Positions 30,526-39,772 are shown, numbered from the stretch's first letter. The stretch: DNA of 64,000 nucleotides from Microbulbifer okhotskensis (GCF_023895975.1 NZ_JALBWM010000007.1:24001-88000); one strand, 5' to 3'. Notes: a model not told the origin generated them from the letters alone. A program made the numbers and translations.

Positions 30526-30551
30526 AGCCCTGGCAATTGCCGGGGCTTTTT
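30526..30551 (+). terminator. terminator before rtcB
   Basis: AGCCCTGGC-AATT-GCCGGGGCT with one wobble pair is followed by five T. It lies 55 bases before the rtcB start, with no full-length gene on this strand upstream, so it ends a leader or small RNA. Confidence 0.8.
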
Positions 30552-30606
30552 CGTTTCGGGGCTTGGAATGCCGTTTTAATCTAGTGGATTAATCCAGGGA
30601 TTTATT

Positions 30607-31815
30607 ATGCCTGTAAAGACTTTGCTAAATGGAAATGCGCCGCCTGGTACAGTCCCAGTGAAAATTTACGCTGAGGATATTGAGCCTGCAGCGCTTCAGC
30701 AGTTAAAAAACATAGCGCAGCTACCTATTGTGCATTCCCATATTGCCGCAATGCCTGATGTGCATTTGGGTAAGGGGGCGACAGTAGGTTCTGTAATTCC
30801 AACGGTCAGTGCGATTATTCCTGCCGCCGTTGGGGTGGATATCGGTTGCGGAATGAATGCGGTGCGTACATCGTTATTTGCCCATCAGTTGCCAGACAAT
30901 CTAAGAGCATTGCGGGATGCCATTGAGGTGAAAGTGCCGGTTGGTCAGAGACGACATAAACTGATCAGCGCCAGGGAATCTGCCTGCAAAAATTTAGCTC
31001 CCGGTGTGGATAGGTTGTTTTCAAAGCATCCCGGGCTGATGAAAAAGCTACGTCAGCCACAAAAAACCTGGGTAACCCAAATGGGTACTCTGGGTGGCGG
31101 TAATCATTTTATCGAACTTTGCCTTGATGAAAGTGGTGCGGTATGGGTGATGTTACACTCGGGAAGTCGAGGTATTGGCAATGCTATTGGGCAGTATTTT
31201 ATTCAAAAGGCTCGCCGTGATATGTCGGGCCATATGCACAATCTTCCGGATAAGGATCTGGCCTATTTTTCTGAGGGGTGTGAAAACTTTGAAGAGTATA
31301 TTGAAGCAGTTAATTGGGCGCAGGAGTATGCGAGACTGAATCGTCAGGAAATGATGAAGTTAGTTCTCGCGTGCTTGAGGGTGCAATTGCCAGCATTTAC
31401 GCTGACTTCTGAGGCTATTAACTGCCATCACAATTATGTAGTTCGTGAGAACCACTTTGCTCGGGATGTGTTTGTAACACGGAAAGGGGCAATCAGTGCT
31501 CAGAGGGATCAACTGGGAATCATTCCAGGCTCAATGGGGGCTAAGTCATTTGTGGTGCGGGGTCTCGGTAATCCGGAATCTTTTTGCTCTTGTGCTCACG
31601 GAGCCGGGCGTAAAATGAGCCGCTCGGCAGCGCGCCAGAGGTTTTCGCGGAGAGATCTTGAGGAGCAAACTCGAGGCATTCAGTGCAGAAAAGACAGTGG
31701 GGTTTTAGATGAAATTCCAGCTGCTTATAAAGACATCGATACAGTAATGGAAAATCAGTCTGATCTAGTGGAGGTTGTGCATACCCTACGCCAGGTAGTC
31801 TGTATTAAGGGCTGA
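30607..31815 (+). CDS. rtcB: RNA ligase RtcB family protein
   Basis: A 402-residue GTP-dependent ligase that joins 2',3'-cyclic phosphate or 3'-phosphate RNA ends to 5'-OH ends. The Mn-binding motifs MPDVHLGKGATVG, VGVDIGCGMNAVR, GTLGGGNHFIE, HSGSRGIG and CHHNY are present, and the guanylated His is in CAHGAGRKMSR near residue 335. The length matches the shorter E. coli-type proteins. No rtcA or rtcR is next to it, and no sigma-54 site was seen. An orphan leader and terminator precede it, so its level may depend on read-through. Confidence 0.92.
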   Translation: MPVKTLLNGNAPPGTVPVKIYAEDIEPAALQQLKNIAQLPIVHSHIAAMPDVHLGKGATVGSVIPTVSAIIPAAVGVDIGCGMNAVRTSLFAHQLPDNLRALRDAIEVKVPVGQRRHKLISARESACKNLAPGVDRLFSKHPGLMKKLRQPQKTWVTQMGTLGGGNHFIELCLDESGAVWVMLHSGSRGIGNAIGQYFIQKARRDMSGHMHNLPDKDLAYFSEGCENFEEYIEAVNWAQEYARLNRQEMMKLVLACLRVQLPAFTLTSEAINCHHNYVVRENHFARDVFVTRKGAISAQRDQLGIIPGSMGAKSFVVRGLGNPESFCSCAHGAGRKMSRSAARQRFSRRDLEEQTRGIQCRKDSGVLDEIPAAYKDIDTVMENQSDLVEVVHTLRQVVCIKG

Positions 31816-31938
31816 TTTATTATTTCAATTACAATGCTACTAGCCAATTGTGCGGGGGGAGGCATCAATGTAATTTTTGACTAAAGCGTCGTGTTTTGGC
31901 AAATCAACCCTTTATTAACAATGATCAGGTAATCTCAG

Positions 31939-32142
31939 GTGAAGAGAGAGACAAAGAATGAAAAGCTGCGTAGTTATGTAGCAAGGAATCCGTTGCTCAG
32001 GAAAGGTGGGCCTCACGTAAAGGCCAAGTCTTCTGTTCGATTTTCAAGTAAGCAGAAGCTTCGCAAAGAGGTGCGGGAGTTGAAAGACTCTCGCTCCGGT
32101 GGGTCTATCTTTATGGCTTTTGTATTGCCCGTCTTCTGCTAA
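31939..32142 (+). CDS. small basic protein, possibly ArfA-like
   Basis: A 67-residue, Lys/Arg-rich protein starting at GTG. The core YVARNPLLRKGG is followed by further basic residues and ends with a hydrophobic tail, SIFMAFVLPVFC. This pattern, basic body plus hydrophobic C-terminal tail at ~70 residues, recalls unprocessed ArfA, the tmRNA-independent ribosome rescue factor, whose NPLxR/DPLFR segment is similar. The match is weak and the gene could be another short basic family. The start is uncertain, since the ribosome site (CAGG) is poor. It converges with the YchJ-like gene. Confidence 0.4.
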   Translation: MKRETKNEKLRSYVARNPLLRKGGPHVKAKSSVRFSSKQKLRKEVRELKDSRSGGSIFMAFVLPVFC

Positions 32143-32173
32143 TCAGCCCCACTCCTTGGTTCCGCTTACACCT

Positions 32174-32554
32174 TTACGGCCAGCTGGGAAGGGCTTCCAC
32201 GTATACCCAGCGTCTCTTATAGAGTTTAAACAGTGAAACCTCATGAATCAGGTGCTCCTGATTATTTTCCGTATACCACGCCTTAAATTCGACCACGGAT
32301 CTCTTCAAGCCAGCCTTGCTTTTAACCACTTCCAAACGTGTCCACTGAGTCTCGATATCCTCGGCTTGTAGATCGGGACAGGTGTCTGGGTGCCAGGTTT
32401 TGTGCAGGTACTGAATATTGCCCATTGCAAAAGCGGTGTATCGACTGCGCATCACTCGTTCGGCGGTAGTTGGGTAGGTTTTTCCTGACAAGTAGAGTCC
32501 GCAACAGCTGTTAAGAGGCTTGCCAGAGCCGCAGGGACACAGTTGATCCGTCAT
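32174..32554 (-). CDS. YchJ-family SEC-C motif protein (UPF0225)
   Basis: A 126-residue protein that begins with a zinc-binding SEC-C motif, CPCGSGKPLNSCCG, at residues ~6-19. The YchJ signature RVMRSRYTAFAMGN, then TWHPDTCP, follows. The fold is NTF2-like in the rest of the chain. YchJ proteins are widespread and uncharacterised; the zinc motif is shared with SecA. The length is shorter than E. coli YchJ (152), which has an extra C-terminal SEC-C motif that is absent here. Confidence 0.85.
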   Translation of the reverse strand: MTDQLCPCGSGKPLNSCCGLYLSGKTYPTTAERVMRSRYTAFAMGNIQYLHKTWHPDTCPDLQAEDIETQWTRLEVVKSKAGLKRSVVEFKAWYTENNQEHLIHEVSLFKLYKRRWVYVEALPSWP

Positions 32555-32665
32555 AAATCATTCCTATAGGTTGAGCTAAGCGCTCACGTAACACTTTTTA
32601 ACCGAACTTTGCGCCGAAGAATCGTAGCATAGCTTGACGTTTTATCTGCTCGCGTTAGTATACCG

Positions 32666-32679
32666 ACCAACTGGTTGGT
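32666..32679. promoter_or_regulatory. TetR operator before the efflux operon
   Basis: The inverted repeat ACCAAC-TG-GTTGGT, in the sequence TACCGACCAACTGGTTGGT, lies 27 bases before the TetR start. Similar operators are typical of TetR repressors of RND pumps, so autorepression is likely. Confidence 0.7.
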
Positions 32680-32706
32680 TTTGCTGGGTGAAGTCCGGGA
32701 GGTCAT

Positions 32707-33234
32707 GTGTCGAGAGTCGATAAAGCTGCCATTGTGCGTGCAGCAGAAGAGGTGGTTAGAGATAGGGGGGCGCATAAGCTCACCCTAGATGCTGTTGCGG
32801 CGCAGTGTGGGTTGAGTAAGGGCGGTTTGATCCACCACTTTAGAACCAAGCAGTCACTCCTGAAAGCCATGTTGGAGGCTGCGATCGCTCGAGAGGATGG
32901 CAGCGTCTCAGCATACGTTTCATTGGGAGATAGTCTTTTGGTTTCCCGCCTCAAGTGTATTTTTGAGTTGATGGAAGATGACGAAGGTCTACCCCGTTCG
33001 CTGATTGCGGCGGTAGCTGAAGATCCTGCACTGCTGGAACCCGTAAAAGATAAAGAGGTACAGCGACGTCGTAACATATGCGATGTGTACAGTGACCCGG
33101 AAATGGCTGAGCTGCTGATTCTGGCGGCACAGGGCATGTTCCTGGGGCGTGTGTTGGGTGTCGTTGAGCCTGAAGATCCCATCATTGAACGTTTGCAGGG
33201 ACGTTTACTGGCGCTCTCCGCCGATCTCGCGTGA
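32707..33234 (+). CDS. TetR-family transcriptional regulator
   Basis: A 175-residue repressor with the N-terminal helix-turn-helix LDAVAAQCGLSKGGLIHHFRTKQ (residues ~25-50) and a short C-terminal ligand-binding domain. The start is GTG at 32707, before RVDKAAIVRAAEEVV. An inverted repeat just upstream is the likely operator, and an RND adaptor and pump follow 30 bases downstream, so it should repress them in response to an effector. The inducer is unknown. Confidence 0.9.
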   Translation: MSRVDKAAIVRAAEEVVRDRGAHKLTLDAVAAQCGLSKGGLIHHFRTKQSLLKAMLEAAIAREDGSVSAYVSLGDSLLVSRLKCIFELMEDDEGLPRSLIAAVAEDPALLEPVKDKEVQRRRNICDVYSDPEMAELLILAAQGMFLGRVLGVVEPEDPIIERLQGRLLALSADLA

Positions 33235-33264
33235 ATGTTGGCCTCCAGTTAATCAATTTTGTGG

Positions 33265-34338
33265 ATGATGAAAATGAAACAATCGGTAAGTCCCCGTTTA
33301 TCACTGGCTTTTTTGGTGGCTGCAGTCACGATTCTTGTTGGTTGCTCCGAGTCGACGCCGGAGCAACAGAAGGCAGAGCGCCAGTGGCCGGTAAAGGTTG
33401 CTAGCGTTGTTAACAGCGGTGAAATAAAAGATCGTCAGTTTGCCGGTCGCGTTAAAGCGGTTCAGAGTGTCGACCTGTCATTCCAGGTCGGGGGCAAGCT
33501 CGCCAAGCTCAGTATTCGTGAAGGTGAGATTATTCCTAAAGGAACATTGATCGCTGAGCTTGATGATCGGGATTACCAGCGTAGAGTAAAAGAGGCTCGG
33601 GTAAATGTGGAGCTACTGGAGAAAACCCTGAGTCGCCAGAGCTCCCTTGCAGGCTCAAAGGTGATTTCACAGCAGCAACTGGATGAAACAAAAAGTAATT
33701 TTGACCTTGCCAAAGTTACCCTCGACCGAGCGGAGCAGGATTTGGCATATACCCAACTACGAGTACCTTTCGATGCACTGGCTACCCGCCAATTGGTAGA
33801 AAATTACACCAATGTTCAGTCCGGCCAAGCAATTGTCCGCTTGCAAAACATCTCTGAAGTCCGAATTCAGATCTCTGTGCCTGAAAAGATGTTGGCAACT
33901 GTCCATGAAGAACAGGTCAGTTCGGTCATTGCCACTTTTGAGTTTCTACCGGGTAAGGAGTTTAAGTTGGAGTATCGTGAACACCAGGCTGAGGCAGACA
34001 GCGTTACGCAGACTTATGTGGTTGAGCTGGGTATGCCTCGTCCCGAGAATGTACAGATTCTCCCCGGTATGACAGCGCGAGTGAATGTAAAGCTGAAGGG
34101 ATCAAGTGGCGACCTCTGGATACCGTTGTCAGCAGTTCAGTCAGGGCCGGAGGGGAAACCCTACGTATGGCAGATTAGTGCAGATCAGTCGGTCGTTAAG
34201 GTTCCTGTAGCCTTGGGTCGTACCGATGGTAAGTCTGTTCAGATCACAGAGGGGCTAAGTCCCGCGATGAAACTGGTTGCCGCAGGAGGTCAGCACCTCT
34301 ACGAAGGCGCAACAGTCCGCAATTACGCACAGCACTAA
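33265..34338 (+). CDS. RND efflux periplasmic adaptor (lipoprotein)
   Basis: A 357-residue membrane fusion protein with a lipoprotein signal (ILVGC, Cys near residue 26). A biotinyl-lipoyl hybrid motif (VDLSFQVGGKLAKL), a coiled-coil hairpin (~100-165) and the barrel domain (VRIQISVPEKM) give the usual adaptor order. It bridges the inner-membrane pump and an outer-membrane channel. Several ATGs lie close together (33265, 33268, 33274) with no strong ribosome site, so the start is approximate. The RND pump begins 43 bases later. Confidence 0.92.
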   Translation: MMKMKQSVSPRLSLAFLVAAVTILVGCSESTPEQQKAERQWPVKVASVVNSGEIKDRQFAGRVKAVQSVDLSFQVGGKLAKLSIREGEIIPKGTLIAELDDRDYQRRVKEARVNVELLEKTLSRQSSLAGSKVISQQQLDETKSNFDLAKVTLDRAEQDLAYTQLRVPFDALATRQLVENYTNVQSGQAIVRLQNISEVRIQISVPEKMLATVHEEQVSSVIATFEFLPGKEFKLEYREHQAEADSVTQTYVVELGMPRPENVQILPGMTARVNVKLKGSSGDLWIPLSAVQSGPEGKPYVWQISADQSVVKVPVALGRTDGKSVQITEGLSPAMKLVAAGGQHLYEGATVRNYAQH

Positions 34339-34381
34339 TTGGTGTGTCAGTTCTAGCCCTGTTAACAGTAGGGAAAATGTT

Positions 34382-37300
34382 GTGAAGATTTCTGACGTAT
34401 TTATTGAAAAACCAGTATATGGCTGGTTGTTGATGTTGATCTGCCTTATCGGTGGTCTCTGGGGGCTTTCAGACATTGGGCGCCTGGAGGACCCGGCATT
34501 TACGATCAAAGAGGCACGGGTATATACATTTTACCCTGGGGCCAGTGCTCAGCGGGTTGAGGAAGAGGTTACTGAGAAGCTCGAGGTGGCGATCCAGCAA
34601 ATGGGTCAGCTCGATAAGGTGAGCTCGACCTCAAGTCCGGGCATGTCTGAAATTCGGGTTGAGATAAAGGATCAGTATGGTTCTGGTGAATTGGCCCAAG
34701 TTTGGGATGAGTTGCGCCGAAAGGTTAATGATGCCCAAAGTGACCTCCCTAGTGGTGCTTTGCCTTCAGTCGTTAATGATGATTTTGGAGAGGTATATGG
34801 TATCTATTACGCGATTACCGGGGAGGGGTTTTCTCAAACCGAAATGCGTGAAATTACCAAGGCGATTCGCCGGGAATTACTCGGTGTGGAAGGCGTGGCA
34901 AAAGTATCCCGTTCTGGTATCGTCGATGAGGTAGCCTATCTGGATATTGACGAATCGCGTCTTGCTCAGTTTGGTTTTTCATTGGACGATATAGCGCAAG
35001 TCCTGCAGTCAGAAAGCTCCACTCAAAAAACAGGTGAGATTGGCGGTCAGGATTTGCGCACCCGTATTTTGGTTGATAATCCCGCGAGTGATCTGGAGGC
35101 TATTCGCAATATCCTTATGGGGGTGCCTGGCTCTACTGCGATGCTGGCAGTTCAGGATATTGCTGATATTTCACTTGGATACGATGAAAGCCCCAATTTT
35201 ATCGCCCGCTTCGACGGAAAACAGGCGATATTACTTGGCGTCGCTGGAGCTAAAAATACCAATATCGTGAATGTTGGTAAGGCGGTTGAGGCTAAGTTAA
35301 ATGAAGTCAAAGAGGCGCTGCCCCTAGGAGTGGAAGTTCATCCGGTGTATGACCAGCATCGAGTGGTAGAAGAGAGTGTAAATGGCTTTCTGTTTAACCT
35401 TATCTCTTCTGTAGTGATTGTTACCCTGGTGCTTTGCCTATTTATGGGCTGGCGGTCCGGTGTCGTGGTGGGCACTGTACTGGGCCTTACGGTTCTGGGC
35501 ACAGTGCTGATTATGAATTTGTTTGGGTTAAACCTGCAGCGAATTTCTTTGGGCGCTCTAATTATTGCGATGGGTATGCTGGTTGATAATGCCATTGTGG
35601 TCGCCGAAGGGATGCTAATGGGGGTTCAAAGGAACGAAGAACCCAAAGGCGCGGCTCGCCGGGTAGTGGGCCAGACTTTCTGGCCGCTTCTGGGAGCAAC
35701 AGTTATTGGAATTATGGCATTTTCTGGTATCGGCTTATCTGATGATGCCACTGGTGAGTTTCTCTTTTCCCTATTTGCTGTGATTGGTATTTCTCTGCTG
35801 CTCAGTTGGATTTTGGCGGTAACGGTAACTCCTTATTTAGGGTATCACCTGTTTAAGCCGGGTAAGGAAACTGATGCCGATGATCCTTACAGTGGTCGCT
35901 TCTACAATATGTATTCGGCCGCATTGGCAGGGGCTCTTAAGCGTCGTGGACTGACTGTTACCGTGCTTGTGGCGGTTACCCTGGTAAGTTACTTTGGCTT
36001 TGGTTTTGTAAAGCAAGGTTTTTTCCCAAACTCAAATGCCCCTCTGTTTTATGTCAATTACTATATGCCTCAGGGTAGTGATATCAACCGCACCGATAAG
36101 GCGCTCCAGCAGGCTACAGAGTTCTTTAAAGAGCGGGACTCTGTGGTTTCTGTAACTGCGGTAGCGGGTCGCGGAGCCGATCGCTTTATGCTGACTTACG
36201 CCCCTGAGCCGCCTAATGCCTCTTACGGCCAGCTAATTGTACGTACCGAAAATCGTGAGCAAATTCCACAGTTGATCGAGCGCGCAAAATCACAGTTACG
36301 TGAAGTGCAGCCTGAAGCGCTGATTACTTTTAAGCGCTTGGTGTTTGGTCCAGGCGGTGGGTCTGACGTCGAAGTACGTATCTCTGGTCAGGATTATAAA
36401 ACGCTACGCGCACTTGCATTAGGCGTTGAGGATCAATTCCGCGAGAAGGGGCTTGAAGATATCCGTCACGATTGGCGGGGACGGGAGCCGACAATCCACG
36501 CCCATCTGGATGACGAACGCGCTCGTGTGGCTGGGGTGACCAATGCTGATGTCAGTCGCATGATTCAGTTCGCCACGACAGGCTATACCGTTGGTGATTT
36601 TGAAAGTGGCGATCGTGTTATTCCGATTATCGCCCGGATGCCTGAAAGTGACCGTAATCAAGTGGGCTCTTTAGAGGACCGCTTGGTGTGGAGCCCCAAT
36701 GAGCAGGGTTATGTTCCTGCTGGGCAGCTGATAACAGCTTTTGAGGTAACTGCAGATGAAGGGTTGATCCAGAGGCGTAACCGGGTGCCGACAATTACCA
36801 TTAGTGCTGACGCGCCGAAAGGTGTAACGGCTATGGCTGCTTTTGGTCGAATTCGCCCCTGGGTTGAAGAGATGAAGCTGCCCCTAGGTTTTAAGGTTGA
36901 GTTTGGTGGTGAATATGAAAGCTCCACTGATGCGCAAAAATCCTTGGGTAAGGGGTTGCCGCTTGGTTTCCTGATTATGATACTGGTATCGATCTTGCTA
37001 TTTGGCACTGTACGTGAGCCCGTCATTATTTGGTTGGTAGTGCCAATGTGCTTGGTGGGGGTGGTCGTAGGGCTATTGATGACTGGGTTGCCCTTTGGGT
37101 TTATGTCACTTCTAGGTGTGCTTAGCTTGTCTGGTATGTTGATTAAAAATGCGGTGGTCCTAGTTGATGAGATCGAAGTACAGATTCATGCCGGTCTACC
37201 CAGAATGACGGCCATTCAGCGGGCAAGTGTTAGTCGATTACGCCCTGTATTTCTTGCTGCTGTTACCACCATTTTGGGAATGTCCCCTCTATTGTTCGAT

Positions 37301-37489
37301 GCTTTCTTTGCAGATATGGCTGTGACGATTATGGGGGGCTTGGGCTTTGCCACGGTCCTGACCTTGATCGCAATTCCGGTATTCTATGCCATATTTCACA
37401 AGGTTAAAGCTGGCGAAGTAATCGGTAGTGAGGCGGAAGCAAAGATAAAATCGCAAAAAGTATCTGCAGGCGAGCCTGTATCTGCATAG
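34382..37489 (+). CDS. RND efflux transporter, HAE1 type
   Basis: A 1035-residue inner-membrane proton-driven exporter with twelve expected membrane helices in two repeats. The proton-relay region GMLVDNAIVVAEGM in TM4 has the conserved Asp and TM10 has LSGMLIKNAVVLVDEIE. Large periplasmic loops carry porter domains. The GTG at 34382 begins MKISDVFIEKPVYGWLL, the family start; the longer frame overlaps the adaptor. No outer-membrane channel gene is nearby, so a TolC-like protein elsewhere is expected. The substrate is not predictable. A terminator follows the stop. Confidence 0.93.
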   Translation: MKISDVFIEKPVYGWLLMLICLIGGLWGLSDIGRLEDPAFTIKEARVYTFYPGASAQRVEEEVTEKLEVAIQQMGQLDKVSSTSSPGMSEIRVEIKDQYGSGELAQVWDELRRKVNDAQSDLPSGALPSVVNDDFGEVYGIYYAITGEGFSQTEMREITKAIRRELLGVEGVAKVSRSGIVDEVAYLDIDESRLAQFGFSLDDIAQVLQSESSTQKTGEIGGQDLRTRILVDNPASDLEAIRNILMGVPGSTAMLAVQDIADISLGYDESPNFIARFDGKQAILLGVAGAKNTNIVNVGKAVEAKLNEVKEALPLGVEVHPVYDQHRVVEESVNGFLFNLISSVVIVTLVLCLFMGWRSGVVVGTVLGLTVLGTVLIMNLFGLNLQRISLGALIIAMGMLVDNAIVVAEGMLMGVQRNEEPKGAARRVVGQTFWPLLGATVIGIMAFSGIGLSDDATGEFLFSLFAVIGISLLLSWILAVTVTPYLGYHLFKPGKETDADDPYSGRFYNMYSAALAGALKRRGLTVTVLVAVTLVSYFGFGFVKQGFFPNSNAPLFYVNYYMPQGSDINRTDKALQQATEFFKERDSVVSVTAVAGRGADRFMLTYAPEPPNASYGQLIVRTENREQIPQLIERAKSQLREVQPEALITFKRLVFGPGGGSDVEVRISGQDYKTLRALALGVEDQFREKGLEDIRHDWRGREPTIHAHLDDERARVAGVTNADVSRMIQFATTGYTVGDFESGDRVIPIIARMPESDRNQVGSLEDRLVWSPNEQGYVPAGQLITAFEVTADEGLIQRRNRVPTITISADAPKGVTAMAAFGRIRPWVEEMKLPLGFKVEFGGEYESSTDAQKSLGKGLPLGFLIMILVSILLFGTVREPVIIWLVVPMCLVGVVVGLLMTGLPFGFMSLLGVLSLSGMLIKNAVVLVDEIEVQIHAGLPRMTAIQRASVSRLRPVFLAAVTTILGMSPLLFDAFFADMAVTIMGGLGFATVLTLIAIPVFYAIFHKVKAGEVIGSEAEAKIKSQKVSAGEPVSA

Positions 37490-37520
37490 TGCTTATCGAA
37501 GTGTAGGGCAAGCTTAAATC

Positions 37521-37562
37521 AGTCCCGCCCCCTATCTGGCCAGTTGGGGTTCGGGACTTTTT
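37521..37562 (+). terminator. terminator of the efflux operon
   Basis: AGTCCCG pairs with CGGGACT, with inner CCCC/GGGG pairs, and is followed by a T-tract (37558-37562). Confidence 0.8.
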
Positions 37563-37793
37563 CGTTTCGCCATTCCAGTTTCTTTCTCTATTTTTACTCC
37601 GATACATATTTTCTAAAACTGTGGCTATAGATTTCTTTTCGGGAGTATGAATTTCTACTGGACCGAAAAATTAATCAGGGTGGATTTTGACGGAGTGAGA
37701 AACTCATTCAGGAGGAGGGTTGGTGGGGGTGTGTTTTATTTAGTTTTTTATCACTTGTAATGAAACCTTATTAGGCTTGTCATTAAGTCTTAC
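37563..37793. other. unannotated DNA left of the IS30 element
   Basis: About 230 bases without a supported gene. On neither strand do I see the missing end of the glycosyltransferase or of IS66, so those parts were probably lost. The sequence includes a purine-rich stretch AGGAGGAGGGTTGGTGGGGG. Confidence 0.4.
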
Positions 37794-38813
37794 CCTAGAT
37801 TCCCACAACAACCGAGACACTTGGCGATAGCGAAGGAGGCCAGCTGGCTGTAGGCGGGTTAGCTTCCACACAAACAAGCCAAGAATCCCATGGGAACCCA
37901 CACCAGCCAGCTGCCCCCAAAGAACGATACCAGATCGAGGTCCTCAACGGGCAGAACTATTCAGCCCGAGCCATTGCGCAACAACTCAGTCGTTCAAACA
38001 AAACCATTTCCCGCGAGCTGAACTGCTGTAGCCCTTACAGTGCGGAGAGCACTCACCGACAGATGCTGCAGCGGCGGCACGGAGCGCGTAAGTACACTAA
38101 GTTCGATTTCGCCATGAAAGTACAAGTCGACCACCAGCTGAAAAACGCAAGTTCAGAACAAATTGCCGGGCGCATACGGCTTGAGAAGTGCGGCAAAGCA
38201 GTCAGCTGTTCAACCATTTACCGCTGGGTTAAACGGCTCAACTGGCGGCCGCGTCTGCCGCGAAAAGGCCCTGAGGCTGGAGTGAAGCTCATTCCAGGGC
38301 GTATCGATATTGACGAACGTCCGGCGATTGTTGATGACAACATCGAGCTTGGGCACTGGGAGGGCGACACAGTTTATGGTCAAGATGGCTATCTGGTAAC
38401 CTTGGTTGAGCGAGTCTCCAAATTATTACTCACTCGCAGAGTATCAAATAAGAGCAAGAAGACAGTAAGCCGTGCAATCAAGCAGGTGCTGAAGCCTTAT
38501 CAGGCAGTGTGTAAAACCATAACCTTCGACAACGGTGGCGAATTCGCGGGCCACCAGTCGATCGCGCGGAAACTAGGCTGCAATATATATTTTGCCAAGC
38601 CGTATCACTCGTGGGAGCGCGGGTTGAACGAAAATACCAATGGTCTGCTGAGGCGTTTCTTCCCAAAAGGAATGGAACTTGGCAAGTTGTCGAAAAGTCA
38701 GATTGATGATGCGGTGTTTCGTATTAATGCCCGGTCAAGAAAAATGTTAAATTATTGGAGTTTGCTGGAGTTTTTAGCGGGCAGGCGTGTGTCGCTTATG
38801 TTGGCAATCTAGG
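37794..38813 (+). mobile_element. IS30-family insertion sequence, 1020 bases
   Basis: Imperfect terminal inverted repeats of ~27 bases flank the unit. The left end starts CCTAGATTCCCACAACAACC and the right end, read inward on the minus strand, starts CCTAGATTGCCAACATAAGC, with the first eight bases identical. One transposase gene fills the element. Target duplications were not seen on either side. The right end abuts a remnant of an IS66-type element. Confidence 0.8.
37890..38812 (+). pseudogene. IS30-family transposase, frameshifted near the N-terminus
   Basis: The main frame (38063-38812) encodes an IS30 transposase with the DDE core seen in LGHWEGDTVYG, ITFDNGGEF and YHSWERGLNENTNGLLR. 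The N-terminal HTH (KERYQIEVLNGQNYSARAIA, then LSRSNKTISREL) lies in the same frame upstream but has no start codon. An ATG at 37890 (MGTHTSQLPP) sits in a different frame. The break is at the run CTGCCCCCAAAGAAC: one extra base would join the two. It is either a disabled copy or translated by slippage on the C5A3 run. Confidence 0.75.
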
Positions 38814-39059
38814 TTTCAGCGCAGAGACCGGCAGCTGCATCTGAATGCCGTCGGGCAATGTTAAATCAACAGAAGCCTGTAAAGCCGGTATAGTCACCGG
38901 CATTAGCTTGGGTCGTTGCTTTTTCTGCTTGTTGCGCCAATAAGTAAAGGTACTGAGCTTGAGCTGGTGATGCTGGCAGTATGCCGTTTGGGGAAGATCG
39001 CTGCTGTTCCAGGCACTGATATGCTCCTGCCAGAAATCGGATTTGCTCTGGGCGCTCAT
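38796..39059 (-). pseudogene. truncated IS66 TnpA-like protein
   Basis: The 87-residue product shows the IS66 accessory protein pattern FWQEHISAWNSSDLPQTAYC followed by LSTFTYWRNKQKKQ and LPDGIQMQLPVSAL. The last five residues (PRLPT) come from the IS30 end, so the natural C-terminus is lost. IS66 needs three proteins; the other two are absent, so it cannot be active here. Confidence 0.75.
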
Positions 39060-39127
39060 TGAGAATTCCTGATCGTTAAAAATCAGGAGAGTAGAGAAAA
39101 TCTGACTGGTATTTTAGATGGGGTTAC
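38814..39127 (-). mobile_element. remnant of an IS66-family element
   Basis: The outer end, read on the minus strand, begins GTAACCCCATCTAAAATACC at 39127, fitting the GTAA terminus common in IS66 elements. Only ~314 bases remain, enough for most of the first small gene (tnpA). The inner side is cut off by the IS30 element, and tnpB and tnpC are missing. Confidence 0.6.
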
Positions 39128-39772
39128 TTGATCGCTTAGTTCACTGCCGCCACCGCCACCGCTAGATAAATATATCAGGGGGTTATTTTTTTTGGCCCCG
39201 AAAACTGTTCTTGCTTCTTTGCGTGTGAGGCTTTGTTCTGGTTTAATTCCGTGAATCTTATCAACGAAAAAAGAATTGGGGTGAAGCTCAAGTGGGTTTC
39301 CTGCAGTTTGTTGTTCTGGAACAATTGCGCGATCGTATAGTTTCAAGGTCTGTTTTACTATTTGCGTTATTGTTTCAGGTTTTCTATGGCGATCAATAAA
39401 CACTGTAGACTTGGTCGGGGATTTGATGTGGGAGAATTCGTTGTATGAACCTCGGGGGTTGGTATCCAGGACTAGGCAATCTGGTGAATGCATGGCAATA
39501 AAGTTACTAACCTGAGCTTTTATCCTGGCCGTCGTCTTTCGTACGGGAAGGTTTAGCTGTCTTATCATTGTTTTTGATGGGAGTTTAGTGGTTAAAAACT
39601 TGGAGGCGATAGCAGGTGCATCTGTTGTGATCAGGAAATTAAAATGTGGTTCTATACCAACTGCGCTGCATATTTGAACGGCTTCTTCGGCAATATTATT
39701 GAGTCTGGTAATGTGGCCAAGCCCCGTTCCGTTTATCGCATAAAAAACAATCTTAATTGTCTGCTTGTTCAT
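39083..39772 (-). pseudogene. glycosyltransferase truncated by an IS66 end
   Basis: The 229-residue product starts with IVFYAINGTGLGHITRLNN, the N-terminal glycine-rich loop of GT28-like (MurG-type) glycosyltransferases, and runs to the start of the second domain (LIYLSSGGGGGSELSD). The real gene stops at ~39128; the last residues, VTPSKIPVRFSLLS, are read from the IS66 terminus. The nucleotide-sugar binding domain is lost, so activity is unlikely. The gene is AT-rich. The original substrate is unknown. Confidence 0.7.
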
